Assembly: GCA_026122225.1 (NCBI GenBank)
Contig: JANEZZ010000987.1
Location: forward strand, 1-64,000
Length of the DNA stretch: 64,000 bases
From: Heloderma charlesbogerti
Taxonomy: Eukaryota; Chordata; Lepidosauria; Squamata; Helodermatidae
Direction: 5' to 3'
Made by a program: the position numbers and the translations under genes. How positions within the stretch are numbered: position 1 is the stretch's first letter; every line of letters starts with the position of its first letter. Positions 11,643-22,084 of this stretch are shown here, piece after piece. Under the pieces are notes generated by a model. That model was not told the origin of the DNA, did not search any database, and worked only from the letters and a program-made list of their open reading frames with translations.

Positions 11643-12980
11643 CTCATTATTCTCTGTACAACACCTAAACATAATAAAATTGGCATGAAATGCCTTTTTA
11701 AATTTATCACATTTTAGAACCTCTGAATATAACAAGGGTGATTCCCTGTCTCTAGTCAGTTCTTGGCTACTGACAGAATCATATATTATAATTTCAACTA
11801 TACAGCTTTCAATAAAAAAACTGATTCCATTACCTAAGTCACAGTTTGCATAAAGTATTTGCACATATCTACTGTCTATGTGTCACACAGGTCCAGTTTA
11901 AAATGGAGTTGTAGAGGTGAAAAGGGTCAATACACGACACTGCAGCAGCATCCTCCAACTCTAATGTATTAGCCTCCATAAACTAGATTATCACTTGCTA
12001 CAAGTAGAGGGGATGAAGGACAAGATCCACAATGCAAGAGATTCTGCAGAGGAAGGATTATGATGAAGACTCACCTAGACGACTCAAGCAAACTACAGCA
12101 AATGATAGAGGAAGAATCGGGACTGGGAAGATAACATGGTCATCAGCCACTCTGACCAAATGGCAAATTCCTTTTCACTTTTAAGGCAAGCAGTTAAGCC
12201 TCGAATATAGAGGTCAATCATATGCTCTGAGTAGTTTCCACATGATAAAATTTTCTTAATAATTTAGGACATGCACCCTGTCCAATATCTAGTCTCCACA
12301 AGTGGCCATATGTAGCTAAACAAGGCAAGGAAAGCAAAGTATAAATCTTTTTAACTATCATGCCTGTTTAACCAAAACTTGGTTTATGTGAATGTTTTGA
12401 TAGAACTGAGGCCATTCAGATAACTGATTGTATGTTATGGCTGGGATCAAAAGAAGCACAAGGCAGAGCCCCAGATACACAGTGGAACTCTTTTCTGTAC
12501 TTTCTAAACAGCAGTTTTCATATTAGCTCCTGCTGATTTGACACATATACGTAGTACGCTATGGATGAAACTGGAGGCACGGGGCTTTTGTCAAAAGAAA
12601 ACGTAAGTTAGCCCTTCCATAAAGGAGCTCCGTGGATACAGAACAATGTACAACCACATACAAATTGCTCACATTACTATAGCTTAATGTATACTTGTAT
12701 TATTTTTTAGAAATGTAACAAAATAAATAAACAGTGGTGCTCAATTAATCATGTCCAACATCTGAAGTCAGGGATGCTTATAATACAATTCTAGGAAACA
12801 TATATAAAATATATTTTTCTTGTGTATTTCATGAAGGCGCTAAGTCAGGCGCTTTATGTCTTAAGAAGTATTCTTAACAAAATTCTAACAGCAGCAACTT
12901 ATCAGTGCATGGAATGGAAAAGGATGCAAAAATCTAACTTTTTAAAATTCTGATTGTAAAAATTCATGCATTTTCATTCA
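11643..12980. other. Intronic sequence, nothing recognised
   Basis: AT-rich and without coding potential. The ORF at 11607-11864 runs out of the L1 tail and is not a gene. Confidence 0.6.
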
Positions 12981-12988
12981 AAATGTAC

Positions 12989-13862
12989 TAGGGATGTACG
13001 AAAGTCACTTACCTTTTCGCAGGGGAGCTTCGCGGTGGGGGGGAGGCACTTTGCTTCTCCCCCCGAAGTTCAGGTGAGGGGGGGGAGCTGTCCCGCCTCG
13101 CCCGGGCGAAATTCAGGCCGGGGGGGGGAGGCTCCCTGCCTCGCCCGGCTGAAATTCAGGCCAGGGAGAAGCGCCCCGTCTCCCCGGCCGTGAAACAAAT
13201 TCTAAAAAAACAACAGCCCCGTGATAGGCTATGTAACGATTAACGTAGCCTATCACGGCTAGATTTCCAAAGTCAGCCATGATAGGCTATGTAAATCGTT
13301 ACGTAGCCTATCACGGGTGACTTTGGAAAAAAAAAAAAGTGCGTACGCAAATGGTGGCGGCCTGTGGGCGCCGCCATTTGCGTTCCTTATTTGGTCCCGG
13401 TAGTCTACGTAAAGATTTACGTAGACTACCGGGACCAAATAAGGAATGCAAATGGCGGCGCCCATAGGCCACTGCCATTTGCGTACGCGCTTTTTTTTTT
13501 TTCCAAAGACACTCATGATAGGCTACGTAACAATTAACGTAGCCTATCACGGCTGACTTTGGAAATCTAGCCGTGATAGGCTACGTTAATCGTTACGTAG
13601 CCTATCACGGGGTTTTGGGGTTTTTTTTACACTTTGTGATGGCGGCAGCGGCAGCCGGTTGGAAGACTGGCTGCCGCCCCCTCCCCCGACGAAGGGCCAA
13701 CGAACCGCCGCCGGGACCCGCCGCCGGGAGGGACATTCGCCAAAGGTAAGTCCCATCCCGGGGGGGGCAGGGGGCGGAGAATTTCACTGCCGATTTCGGG
13801 GGGCCGAATGCGTTGGTGCTCGGCCCCCTGAAGATTCGGGGAGAAATTCTCCGCCATCCCTA
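12989..13862 (+). mobile_element. Non-autonomous hAT-like element with nested palindrome
   Basis: An 874-bp element starts TAGGGATGTACG and ends CCGCCATCCCTA. Its perfect 8-bp target duplication, aaatgtac, lies at 12981-12988 and 13863-13870. An 8-bp duplication with TAGGGATG inverted termini points to a hAT transposase acting in trans; none is encoded here. Layout: a G+C-rich left arm (about 13010-13195), a long symmetrical palindrome (13221-13608), and a right arm ending in a mirrored 'gaatgcgttggtgctcgg' block. ORFs predicted across it are by-products of the symmetry. Relatives in the window lie at 43328-43730 (reversed, shrunk), about 49236-50075, and 63866 onwards (reversed). Confidence 0.8.
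13221..13608. repeat. 388-bp nested palindrome
   Basis: Four 36-bp units, each itself a palindrome (gtgataggctacgtaa...ttacgtagcctatcac type), lie at 13221-13256, 13279-13314, 13515-13550 and 13573-13608. They mirror each other exactly in position about a centre between 13414 and 13415. Between them are inverted 'gcgtacgcaaatgg' spacers and a central 'ggtcccggtagtctacgtaaa' arm. Either strand could fold into one very long hairpin. Confidence 0.85.
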
Positions 13863-13870
13863 AAATGTAC

Positions 13871-14926
13871 CTAAATGCATGTGGGGTTGTTGTTTTTTAA
13901 TGAATTGTGGTAAAGAAAGAGGCAGGTGAAAAGCTCTGGAACTGAGACTGTTTTGCTTAATACACATTCAGAAATGCCCTACCCCCACGTCCGGCTTGCC
14001 TGGCAGTGGTGGGGGGGCATTGCGGGCGGGTGGGGTGAAGAGGCGTCACAGGCTGCTATTGGGCAGCCCTTTGCAACACTCAAGAGGGGAGGGGTCAGAG
14101 AGGTTTGTTCTCGATCCACACCCCTCCCCAAGCAGTCTCTCACTCGTGCGGCTCCCTCCCACCCTCCCTTAAGCAGTGTGGGTGACAACCGGTTGCTGTT
14201 TTGGGGGGGCCAAGTAGGAATTTTGGCTCACAGTCCGACTGGCTGGGGCTGCATGTCTTTTCGCATACTTCACACTGTTAATGGGGTTGGGTGTGTCCTG
14301 TAGGTAATTCTGGTCTAATTCTTCCTCAGTTTAGGTCACATTTCAGTTGGTGGCTAGGACGGGCAAAAAGGAGAATGAACATAGTGATGGTGAGCATTCA
14401 GAGGCACGTTATGGTGACAGGTGATGCCTGAGGCCTCCCAAATGGGTTTTGCAGCTCAGTGGGGGGATAAGGGTTGCCTGGGAGACCGACTCACCTCACT
14501 CACCCAGGAGCTGTGCAGCCCTGGGAGGGGGTGACAGGGGAAGGTCTACCTCCCCCATAAGGAGCAGTCCGGAGGGGCGGTGAGGCTGACATGCCACCCC
14601 TCAGGCTAGGTATGTTTTTGCCCATAAAGGTGCCAGCTAGCCGCTGGTACAAACAGTGCCTGTCCTAGGTTTTCCCCTTTGCAGATATTTCAATAAATGT
14701 GGCCCAGTTTCAGTCCAAGCTTTGTTGTCTGTCTCTTCATTACTCCATCTCCACTCGCAATTCATTCACCATTTAGAAGCTGAATTCCTCTCAGAGTCCT
14801 GTTTTTTGTAAGTTATACATCAGATGAAAAGCACCGCAAAAGCCACTTTTCTGTGTGGGAACAATGCCTATTGCATTATGTGTGATGCTTGTTTCAGAAT
14901 GCATTTGTCAAAATATCAGTACTCAC
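13871..14926. other. Intronic sequence, locally G+C-rich
   Basis: No repeat family is recognised. G/C-rich runs at about 13980-14200 give overlapping ORFs on both strands with no domain. Confidence 0.5.
14921..14926 (-). other. Splice donor of the SDK-like exon
   Basis: On the minus strand the exon ends ...GTGACAA and is followed by GTGAGT, a near-consensus donor. Reading through it would reach an in-frame TGA after GAG TAC, so splicing is needed to continue the frame. Confidence 0.75.
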
Positions 14927-15060
14927 TTGTCACACTCAGGTAAATAAATGGACTTGTCTTGTTTTCTCCATTTTTTTCATTGACTGCCTGGACATAGTAA
15001 CACCCGGCATCTGCTGTTGATGTTGCAAGGATGACCAACCGATTTTCTAGCGTGATGGTT
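14927..15060 (-). CDS. SDK1: Sidekick Ig-domain exon (partial gene)
   Basis: Sidekick proteins are large single-pass adhesion molecules (six Ig domains, then thirteen fibronectin III domains) that guide synaptic layer choice in the retina and brain. This 134-nt exon encodes 44 complete codons, beginning [19 protein letters not shown] and ending in SPFIYLSVT. It is the second half of one Ig domain, strands D-G. The words [13 protein letters not shown] closely fit what I recall of vertebrate SDK1; SDK2 is similar and cannot be excluded. A polypyrimidine tract with AG precedes the exon (phase 2 entry) and GTGAGT follows it (phase 1 exit). One potential N-glycosylation site (NKT) is present. The usual F-strand Cys (DxGxYxC) is Val here, which I recall as typical of this Sidekick domain. 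A Cys also sits three residues earlier. No neighbouring exon was found. Confidence 0.75.
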
Positions 15061-15085
15061 CTATGAGGGATGGGAGAGAGAAAAA
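15061..15085 (-). other. Splice acceptor of the SDK-like exon
   Basis: On the minus strand the bases before the exon read as a pyrimidine run (TTTTTCTCTCTCCCATCCCTC) closing in ATAG. This is a strong acceptor and fixes the exon start at 15060. Confidence 0.75.
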
Positions 15086-15744
15086 TGACTATTAAATTAG
15101 GACAAGAAGCATTAAGTTGCAAAATATACACAGGCTCTTACGTCTGACAGACTTCTATATGGCATTCAGAAGTCAAATGTCAAATGACCTGCTGCTAAGA
15201 AAAAGTGTTAAGCTTCAAATACACACAGGAGCGAGAAACAAGTCCTTGGTCTCCCCCCGCCCTGCTTGTACTGCACCCTTTTAGATTTTTTTTTTTATGA
15301 TTAACGTGACAGAGACTAGAATCCAGAGCGCTATTTTAGGCATGTCCAAGGACCTATGCATGCTCAGTGAGAGCTTTGAGTTGTTTAATTTTTTTAACAG
15401 CGCTCCATGCTAGATTAGAAATAGCTTTGGAAACTCCCCTTTGATTTCAAAAGCAATTTGCCATTCACCATGAGGGGCTGATGTCTGAGAAACTCAAATC
15501 CATATAGACCTAGTTCTGCATTCTTTGCACCCTAACCACAGAAATTGTGAAAGGAGCACTTACACAGCAAGCCACAAGAATCACTTGAGATCTGTAATAG
15601 GATCGCCCAAGATTTTTTTTTTTTTAATCTTTAAACAGCTTCTGGTGTTTTGATTAGAGCAGTTGAGCTGGTCACTGGGTGGTTTAACCCTTTCCCCCAC
15701 TACATTCTCAGCCTAAATCCCACCAACCAACCCCATCCATGGAG

Positions 15745-15850
15745 CTAATATTTGTTTGTTTGTTACATTTGTATCCCACCTTTTTTCCTTGCAGGGAACC
15801 CAAGGCAGCTTACACAGTCCTCCTAATAGCAGTTTAGGGTGAAATAGACA
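15745..15850 (-). repeat. LINE 3' end fragment (minus)
   Basis: 'tttgtatcccacctttttt' followed by 'gggaacccaaggcagcttacac' is the reverse complement of the standard L2/CR1-group 3' end. Sister fragments are at 24840-24920, 48350-48560 and 54435-54560. Confidence 0.55.
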
Positions 15851-16904
15851 CAGTTTGGATGTGGAAAATAGTACTGGGAAAAGGTATTAACCCTTTCCTC
15901 CAGCACCACGTCTACAAACAAAAATGGAGGCCCAATGGCTAAGGTAAAAATAAAATAATTGGCAGATCCAATCTCACATCTGCTGCATCTTGTGTAGTTT
16001 GCAACATTTACAAACCAAGTTGTAACATTTAATTCTTATAGTTAAGGCCAGTCCTCTCAGAAAATATAATTTCATCACAAAGCTAGTATTAAAGAATTTT
16101 TTTATACACAGAGTTAACTTACCCCAGGGGGTGACAGGGGAGGGGGGGGGGAATGTGTGGAAAGAAACCAAAGGCAACAAAATCTCAGAAGGTAAATATT
16201 CTCTATTTGTGGCCTGTGCAGTTATCTCAGTTCCATATACGAAGAGGTGGTGCAAATGGTTAATTAACATGCTAAGCTGAGAAGTCATTCCTGGGGGTGG
16301 GGGAGCAAAGCTGTCTCTAATTGACAGCTATAATTGCACTACCTCATAGGTCAGTAGTGGCATCATCTCAAAGGAGTCAGTAAATACCAGAGCCAACATA
16401 AGTTTACCCTTTCTTGTAACAAATGCTTCTATAAACTTCCCTTGTAAAATTACTCTAGCCATTTCTGTTCTTGCCTACAATACTAGACAACATTCCACAT
16501 TTACTCAGCCATCAGCATCCAGTTTAAAATTAAATCTACACCAATCGTGCAGTAGAGATTTCCATACTGCCAACACAAGTATTTGAAAAGCAGAGTCCAG
16601 AGAATGGAAGCATGGGGTTGGAGCAAGATCCCTGTCTAACTGGACATGTTAACTCTTGTCTAGCTGGAAGTTGAGGATACAAAGTCAGAGGAGAAAAGTT
16701 AAAGGCCTCAAATGTAAGAGCAGGAGCTGTAAACTGATGTGAAAATTAAAGAGACCCACTGCAGATATTAAATGAGAATGTGGGAAGATTCAGCCAGGGC
16801 CTGTTGAAGTAACTCACATGGGGAGAAATGGAAGGAGGGATGTAAGCCATGAAGTCATTGCAGCAACTGAGACATGAATTTACTCAGGCTGCAATCTACA
16901 TAAC
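15851..16904. other. Intronic sequence, nothing recognised
   Basis: No gene or repeat is recognised. A poly-G tract sits at about 16138-16151. Confidence 0.5.
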
Positions 16905-17105
16905 ATAAAAACAAAAGAAGAGCCCTGCTGGATCAGACCAAGGACCTATCTAGCCCAGCATTCTGTTCCTAGAGTGGCCAACCAGATGCCCCAATGGGAA
17001 GCCCAAAGGTAGGACATGAGGGCAATAGTGCTCTCCTGCTAATGTTCCCCAGTGACTGGCATTCAGTGGGGTGCTGCCCCTGATACTGGCATCAATATAC
17101 AGCCG
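16905..17105 (+). repeat. Interspersed repeat, unclassified
   Basis: The words 'agagccctgctggatcagacc', 'ccagcattctgttcc' and 'ggccaaccagatgcc' belong to a repeat that I recognise as widespread in reptile genomes. A shorter relative lies at about 58890-58950 ('gctctgctggatcagaa'). I cannot assign it to a class. Confidence 0.5.
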
Positions 17106-17294
17106 TCACGACTAGTAGTAGTCATACCAGTTTTAGTTGATCAACGATGATCTATTCATTAAGTTTGCATAGGGGTTAAAAAAAAAAAAGCCCAGTAGTT
17201 CTGAAACAAGAAGTATAGGTGCATTCTGTTTAGATGATGCCCATGTGAATTGCAGCAGGCATCATCTTAGAAGAGGCATTCCTCCTGTGCATAT

Positions 17295-17600
17295 GTCAGG
17301 GATGGATCATGAGCGGTGCTGTGGAGCAAGACAGGACTGAAGAGCAATCAGGATTGGAGGGCAAACCAAAAAGCAGGACCAAAGAACAAGCCTGGAGTCA
17401 GGACCAAAGAGCAAAACTAGAAGCATAAGAGACTCCGGTAGTTTTTGTTACTCAGGCAGAGTTCCACTGAGTCAGGATGCCCTCTTATACTCCTTCCTGT
17501 CTAGAAAGAGCCAATGATCAGTCTAGAAGGTTCTTCACTGAGAAGCTGAAGTGGCTTGCCACATGGAACAATGGTCAGCAGTTCCTGACAGTTCCTGACA
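17295..17600. repeat. Possible short element with TGTCAGG/CCTGACA ends
   Basis: The stretch starts TGTCAGGG and ends with two copies of 'agttcctgac', giving inverted ends. Internally there are repeated 'caggaccaaagagca' words and a TATA-like 'ctcttatac'. It could be an LTR-like or MITE-like piece. No target duplication was found, so this is tentative. Confidence 0.25.
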
Positions 17601-17723
17601 GAATGAGATGACTAGAGAATGCCTTTTAAGATGATGCTTACTATCTGCCATTTATATAAGCACTTGCATTTTTTAAAAAATAAGAAATTAATCTCTCACT
17701 CCATTATTTGGGGTACCTTTTAG

Positions 17724-18527
17724 TAGGCCCCAAACCCAAAGTGGGATTTGGATGGCGAACCCCGCTTCGGGTCCTCCCCTGAGGCCCCTGCGCAACCCCC
17801 CAGCTCTTTACCTGGGCCGCCTCCTCCTCCTGCTCTGCCACAGCCGTCGCTGCCGTGCCGCCGCCTTCTCCACTGCCACCGCCATGTTCTCCTTGCTGCC
17901 GTCGCTGCATTCTCCATCCCCGCCCACCACCTTTACTGCTTTCTCTGTCACCACTGCTGCTGCTGCCTTCTCCATCACCACCACTGCTGCCACCTTCTCC
18001 GTTGCCACCTCCTTCATCAGCTCCTGAGGCCTGGATGCATGGCAACTCTTCTTGCAGGGAGTCACCATTTTTAAAATGGCAACTTCCTGGAACTTCCAGC
18101 AGGTTGCCATTTTAAAAATGGCAACTCCCTGCAAGAAGAGTCGCTGCGTCCAGGCCTCAGGAGCTGGCGGCAGTGGAGAAGGCAGCAGCAGTGGTGGCAG
18201 CGACAGAGAAGGTGGTGAAGGCAGAGGAGAAGGCGGTGGCAGCGCAGAAGATGGCGGCGCAGAAGGCAGCAGCAGCAGCAAAGGTGGCAGGCAGTGGCAG
18301 CGGTGAGGAGAAGGCAGTGCCAGTGGACAAGGTGGCTCAGGTAAGGACCTGGAGGCACCGGGGGGGGGGGCTGAAGCTCTGAAGTGCACCGACCGAGTGC
18401 TTTGGAGAGCCCCCGACCCGCTCCGGATCACTTCGTGCCCCCTCTGCTTGGCCTCGGAAGGGGCACAAAGTGACCTGAAGCAGCCCGCTTAGACTCAGGC
18501 TTCGGGCTGAAGCAGTGCACAGGCCTA
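17724..18527 (+). mobile_element. Foldback hAT-like element, family B, copy 1
   Basis: About 804 bp, beginning TAGGCCCC and ending GTGCACAGGCCTA. Flanking octamers ccttttag (17716-17723) and atttttag (18528-18535) match at 6 of 8. The left half is C-rich with cct/ctg/gcc triplets and the right half G-rich with the complementary agg/cag/ggc triplets. Between them is a tight inverted repeat around 18092 (ccatttttaaaatggcaac against gttgccattttaaaaatgg). ORFs on both strands, up to 207 codons, are low-complexity Ser/Ala/Pro/Gly-rich readings of the triplets, not genes. The left end seems shortened compared with the copy at 44797-45682. Confidence 0.7.
18028..18153. repeat. Central hairpin of the 17.7-kb foldback element
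   Basis: Near-perfect arms (about 60 bp each) read 'ctcttcttgcagggagt' ... 'ccatttttaaaatgg' and return as the complement. The same centre with minor changes is at about 45190-45300. Confidence 0.7.
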
Positions 18528-19380
18528 ATTTTTAGTAGGTCTAAGTTTTAAAAATTGATTAAGCTAACTGATTAATCTGATATACTAGTACACGGACAAG
18601 AGTTTTAGTTGCCAGGAAAAAGACAAAAAGTTTGTAATACGCAGTTCAGTGATGAAAAATCAGGAGTACTCCCCAAATGTGCCTAAAACAGCTTTCTCAA
18701 TTGTGGCTCCCATTCCCAGCATGAAAACTAAAGTGCTTGGGAAAAGTACACTTTTTTCCTTGACTGTGATGAGATTGTTTCTGAAATATTACCATAAAGC
18801 TTGACAAAGAGATAGTTTTCATTTTCAGTTTTACTCGTTTGTTTTTACTCATGCCAATGCCCTAGTTTTCCAACCAAAAGCCTGAATCCAGGTTATTTAG
18901 CATATTACGCTTTTGGGAGTAGAAAAGATAAAAGACTGGTTTTAATCTGTCAGTAATTTACCTGTGGCATAAAGAGATAATACTGGTAAAGAAGTGTGAT
19001 GCATCTAAAAGCAAAAATGTGTCTAATGTAAAAATCAGTATGCCAATGAATATGTCACCACCTTGATTCTTCAGGAAAACAAAGGTGAAGGTGAAATAAA
19101 CCTCCAAGGATGATTTGAAACAGAGCCTCTGGATCAAATGGAAGGTTGAGAGGAAAAACAAAACAATACCCTCATACAGTGGGAATAATGCTTGCTTCCT
19201 GCCAGATGGCACACCTGGCCTCACATACATTACTGAAATAGTAACGGAGCATCAGTCCAATATAATAATAAATTCTAGTGCTTTTTAACATTAAAACTAT
19301 GTTAAACACAGCAGGAAAACCAAAGCAGGTAATTCTATCAGGTTGGAAAAGTGATAAGGACAAAAACAGATTAATGGTCT

Positions 19381-19908
19381 TCATGGGACATACTGGATGT
19401 GGTTCTGTAGGAGATACGGTTCGAAAGCACAGAGTGCTTTCCATACAGCTAATAGCAATAGGTAGTTTATGTGACAGGTTCTTTCTGACATTGACCAGAG
19501 ACCTTGTGCTTGAAGAAGGCCGCAATGAGCCTCCCATCCCTCAGTTGTCAGTACTCTGGACAGAGGTGATGGGCAAAAGGCATTCCCAGAGTGAGATTTG
19601 CCAGGTTTGTCCACCAGGTTAAGGTGTGAGCAATGTGATCCAGTATTGTAAGTCTGGTCAGGAGTAACGATCCCATTCCTGGTTTGGAGAATGAGATCGG
19701 TCCTGACTGTAATATCCACACCAGTAGCTGGACTGGTATGGATCTGGAGATCAGTACTGAGGAGGTAAGTCTCTTTGTCTAGGTAAAAAATGAGGTCAGA
19801 ACCAAGAAGACCGCAATGCCGCCTCCAGGCAACTTGGAGCCCTGGATCTTCGGACCCGATCTGACAGAGCTGGATGGGGTGGAAGAGGCAGTATGTTTCT
19901 AAGTTCAC
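19381..19908 (-). pseudogene. DIRS-type RNase H remnant
   Basis: The informative stretch reads GWEAHCGLLQAQGLWS, then CHINYLLLLAVWKALCAF. It follows an 'NLVDKPGKSHSGNAF' region and a degraded 'LTTEGWEAH' where intact copies have a TDAS-like motif. The spacing and residues fit the RNase H domain just after the reverse transcriptase in DIRS-type elements, which degrades the RNA strand of the hybrid. The Asp of the TDAS-type motif is lost and the region ahead is not reverse transcriptase-like, so it is inactive. Confidence 0.55.
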
Positions 19909-20027
19909 CCTCCGAGGCCATGGGGATTGGGTCCAAGACCACTACATGAGGCAGAGTCATAGCTATTGCACATATGGGAGAAGAGGAGGCAGAGGCGCGA
20001 TGCCCCATTCCTTCTCAGTCTTTTCGG

Positions 20028-20423
20028 TCACCTTCTTTTAATGTTCTTGGCCGGTACATCAGCAGAAGGTTTCAAGCACTTAGCCTTTTTAGATATTTTT
20101 CTTGCCGTTGAAATGGTAACCCGGATAGCTCCCTCCCCCTCAGCTATCAATGGGTGGGGGGAGAAGTCTCGGTCATCACGGCCCCTCCTTTTGTGCTTGT
20201 GGAAGGTTGCGGCAGCCTGCTCATGAGGCACTCGTGCTTTAGGCATGTCTACCGCCTGGAGGGCTCGTTGCCAAAGAACAGCCTTTAGTTGGTCTGCCCG
20301 ATACTTATGTGCCTGATTAGAGAGCAATTGGCAATGATGACAGGATTCCTTGTGGGATTCACCGAAACAAATTAGGCAAAGTGAGTCAACGTCCGAGGAG
20401 GGCACTTTACTGCCACAAGCCAT
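20028..20423 (-). pseudogene. DIRS-type Gag-like zinc-knuckle fragment
   Basis: 131 codons. Near the N-terminus (about residues 3-31) is a cysteine cluster: CGSKVP, then CLICFGESHKESCHHC, a CCHC-like knuckle. A basic region rich in Arg and Lys follows (HKHKRRGRDDRD, about residue 75) with a Lys-rich end. This architecture is that of the nucleic-acid-binding Gag protein of DIRS-like retrotransposons. It overlaps no host gene and reads into the RNase H remnant region. A domesticated gene is unlikely because the flanking pieces are broken. Confidence 0.5.
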
Positions 20424-20430
20424 ACATTTT

Positions 20431-22079
20431 CTAAAAGGGGCCTTTTAGGCCATAAGCTGCTGGGATGCCACCGTTGCTGAAGGAGCAATGCCTATACTGG
20501 CCTCCTCTGTCTTTCCAACAGTTTTTAAAAATATTTTGTTCTTTAAAAAAAAAATGTTTTAGCACAACCAAAAAGGGAAAGAGAAACAGCACAGAGTCAT
20601 TAAAAGCTTAGTGTTGATGAAAAAAACAGTCAGAGAAACTCCCAGCGAGGTAACAGAAAAGGTGGTTGAAAAGGAACTGAGGAGAAAGGCGGGAACCCAC
20701 ACAGAATATACTGCAGATGGTAGGGGAGAGGTTCCTGCCAAAGCACTGCTCAGCTTTAGAAGTTTCCCGAATGAGTCTCCACACAGGCGCAAAGCCCATA
20801 TGTGTGAATGCACAGAGACCACGAAGAGGAACCATAAGACTTCCTACTACCCCCAAAGATGAGGATGCTCATTCAGAGAGAAACATCTGACATTTTTCCC
20901 AGGAAGATGCCCAGCTTTAGGCAGTATCTTAAGAATTTTGTATAAAATAAGAAAAGAGGTTGTGTCCAATCTTGTCCATTCACCAGCAGAATAAGCACCA
21001 CAGGCAGAACAATGTCCCCCTACCACCCTGCAGCCTCCTGTACCCCACCTCCAGAGCATGTCTGCAGGGCACTCAAGGCACTGCACGGGGAGGAAAGCAA
21101 GGGGAAGCTCCACTAGATTTAACCCAAGAATTCTCAAATAATGGGTCTTTAGAGGACTGATTCCCCCCCCCCCACGGCCTGCCACAGCTACTACTAGATT
21201 TTATATAAATGTGCAGGACAGAAGTCAGAGAAAGTTACTTACATTTCTTTCCCATAATTCAATTCTAGAAGAAGCTGGGAGTTCAGAGTTGCATTACTGT
21301 TGATTTCCCCCCCACACACCCCTTTTTAATCCAAGAGACCAACTCCTGAAGAATTAAACATTCACTAGCTTTTTAGTGACTAGACTGCATGATAAACAGA
21401 TAATGCTGGATTACTGTATCATAGCAGAATAAACTCCAAACCATAGCATAACCTGATTTTAGCCTATAAATATGACAGAGCCATCTGCTTAGGAGCCAAA
21501 GTGCATACTTTTTTATGTGAAAAAAAACCTAGATAAAGCCCCTTTTCCAGGGGAGCCCCACAGCTAATACAGACATCATCAAGCTGCTCTTTTTGCAATA
21601 CTAAATGCCAGTGAGAGAGAGAGAAAACGTCTTTGTGCCCTATAAAAACTTCAGTTTATATCATATCTAACTGGAGCTGAACCTTCTACATGAGGACTTA
21701 AGCTACTCAGTGAGAGTGATTTTACTAAGAAATGAGGCGATTATGGGGCAACGACAATGTAATTACTCAGGGATTCCCAACAGGATTGTCATCAGTTGGC
21801 AAAGTCTTTCTGACATGAGCTTGTCACAAAATATACTAGGCACGCTTTTGTAACTATTCATGACATTTTCATGTTAATATTTTCCCCTTAGAGTCTTTTT
21901 TTTATTATTTACGCAAGTCCAGTACTGCTTTGTGTCATGCTATCCCTTATAGAGCACTTGGTTTTAACTATGGTCCAGGGAACAGTCAGATGCTTATCAA
22001 GAGTCATTGAAGGAGAAAATGAGTAATGGTAGTCAAGCTTCTCTGAAAGACAGCTTGCACACTTTTACTACCAGTCCTC
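20431..22079. other. Intronic sequence, nothing recognised
   Basis: Contains a poly-C run at about 21163-21173 and a second at 21308-21313. ORFs at 20559-21185 on both strands overlap each other and show no domain. Confidence 0.5.
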
Positions 22080-22084
22080 TGCAG

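Larger units (their letters stand above)
1..14926 (-). other. Probable SDK intron, 3' side of the exon
   Basis: All sequence below the Sidekick-like exon is downstream of it on the minus strand. I found no second Ig or fibronectin exon here by eye. The next exon could be short and lie outside the window. The intron is filled with the LINE, SINE and DNA-transposon remnants listed separately. The intron call depends on the exon identification. Confidence 0.6.
18950..20430 (-). mobile_element. DIRS-like retrotransposon remnant
   Basis: On the minus strand, a Gag-like piece (20423-20028) is followed after only about 120 nt by an RNase H-like piece (within 19908-19381). A tail reading 'PSGRKQALFPLYEG' lies near 19190. 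The reverse transcriptase that should sit between them is missing, so the copy carries a large internal deletion. DIRS elements integrate with a tyrosine recombinase instead of an integrase; no recombinase part was recognised. Exact ends are not visible. Confidence 0.55.

Noticed and set aside
13259..13874. Overlapping ORFs on both strands in the palindrome element
   Set aside because: They arise from palindrome symmetry and G+C richness. The translations carry no domain.
17808..18431. 207-codon minus-strand ORF, rich in Ser, Ala, Pro and Lys
   Set aside because: It lies inside a foldback element, has rival ORFs on both strands, and its composition follows triplet repeats. There is no start context, domain or conservation between the two copies.
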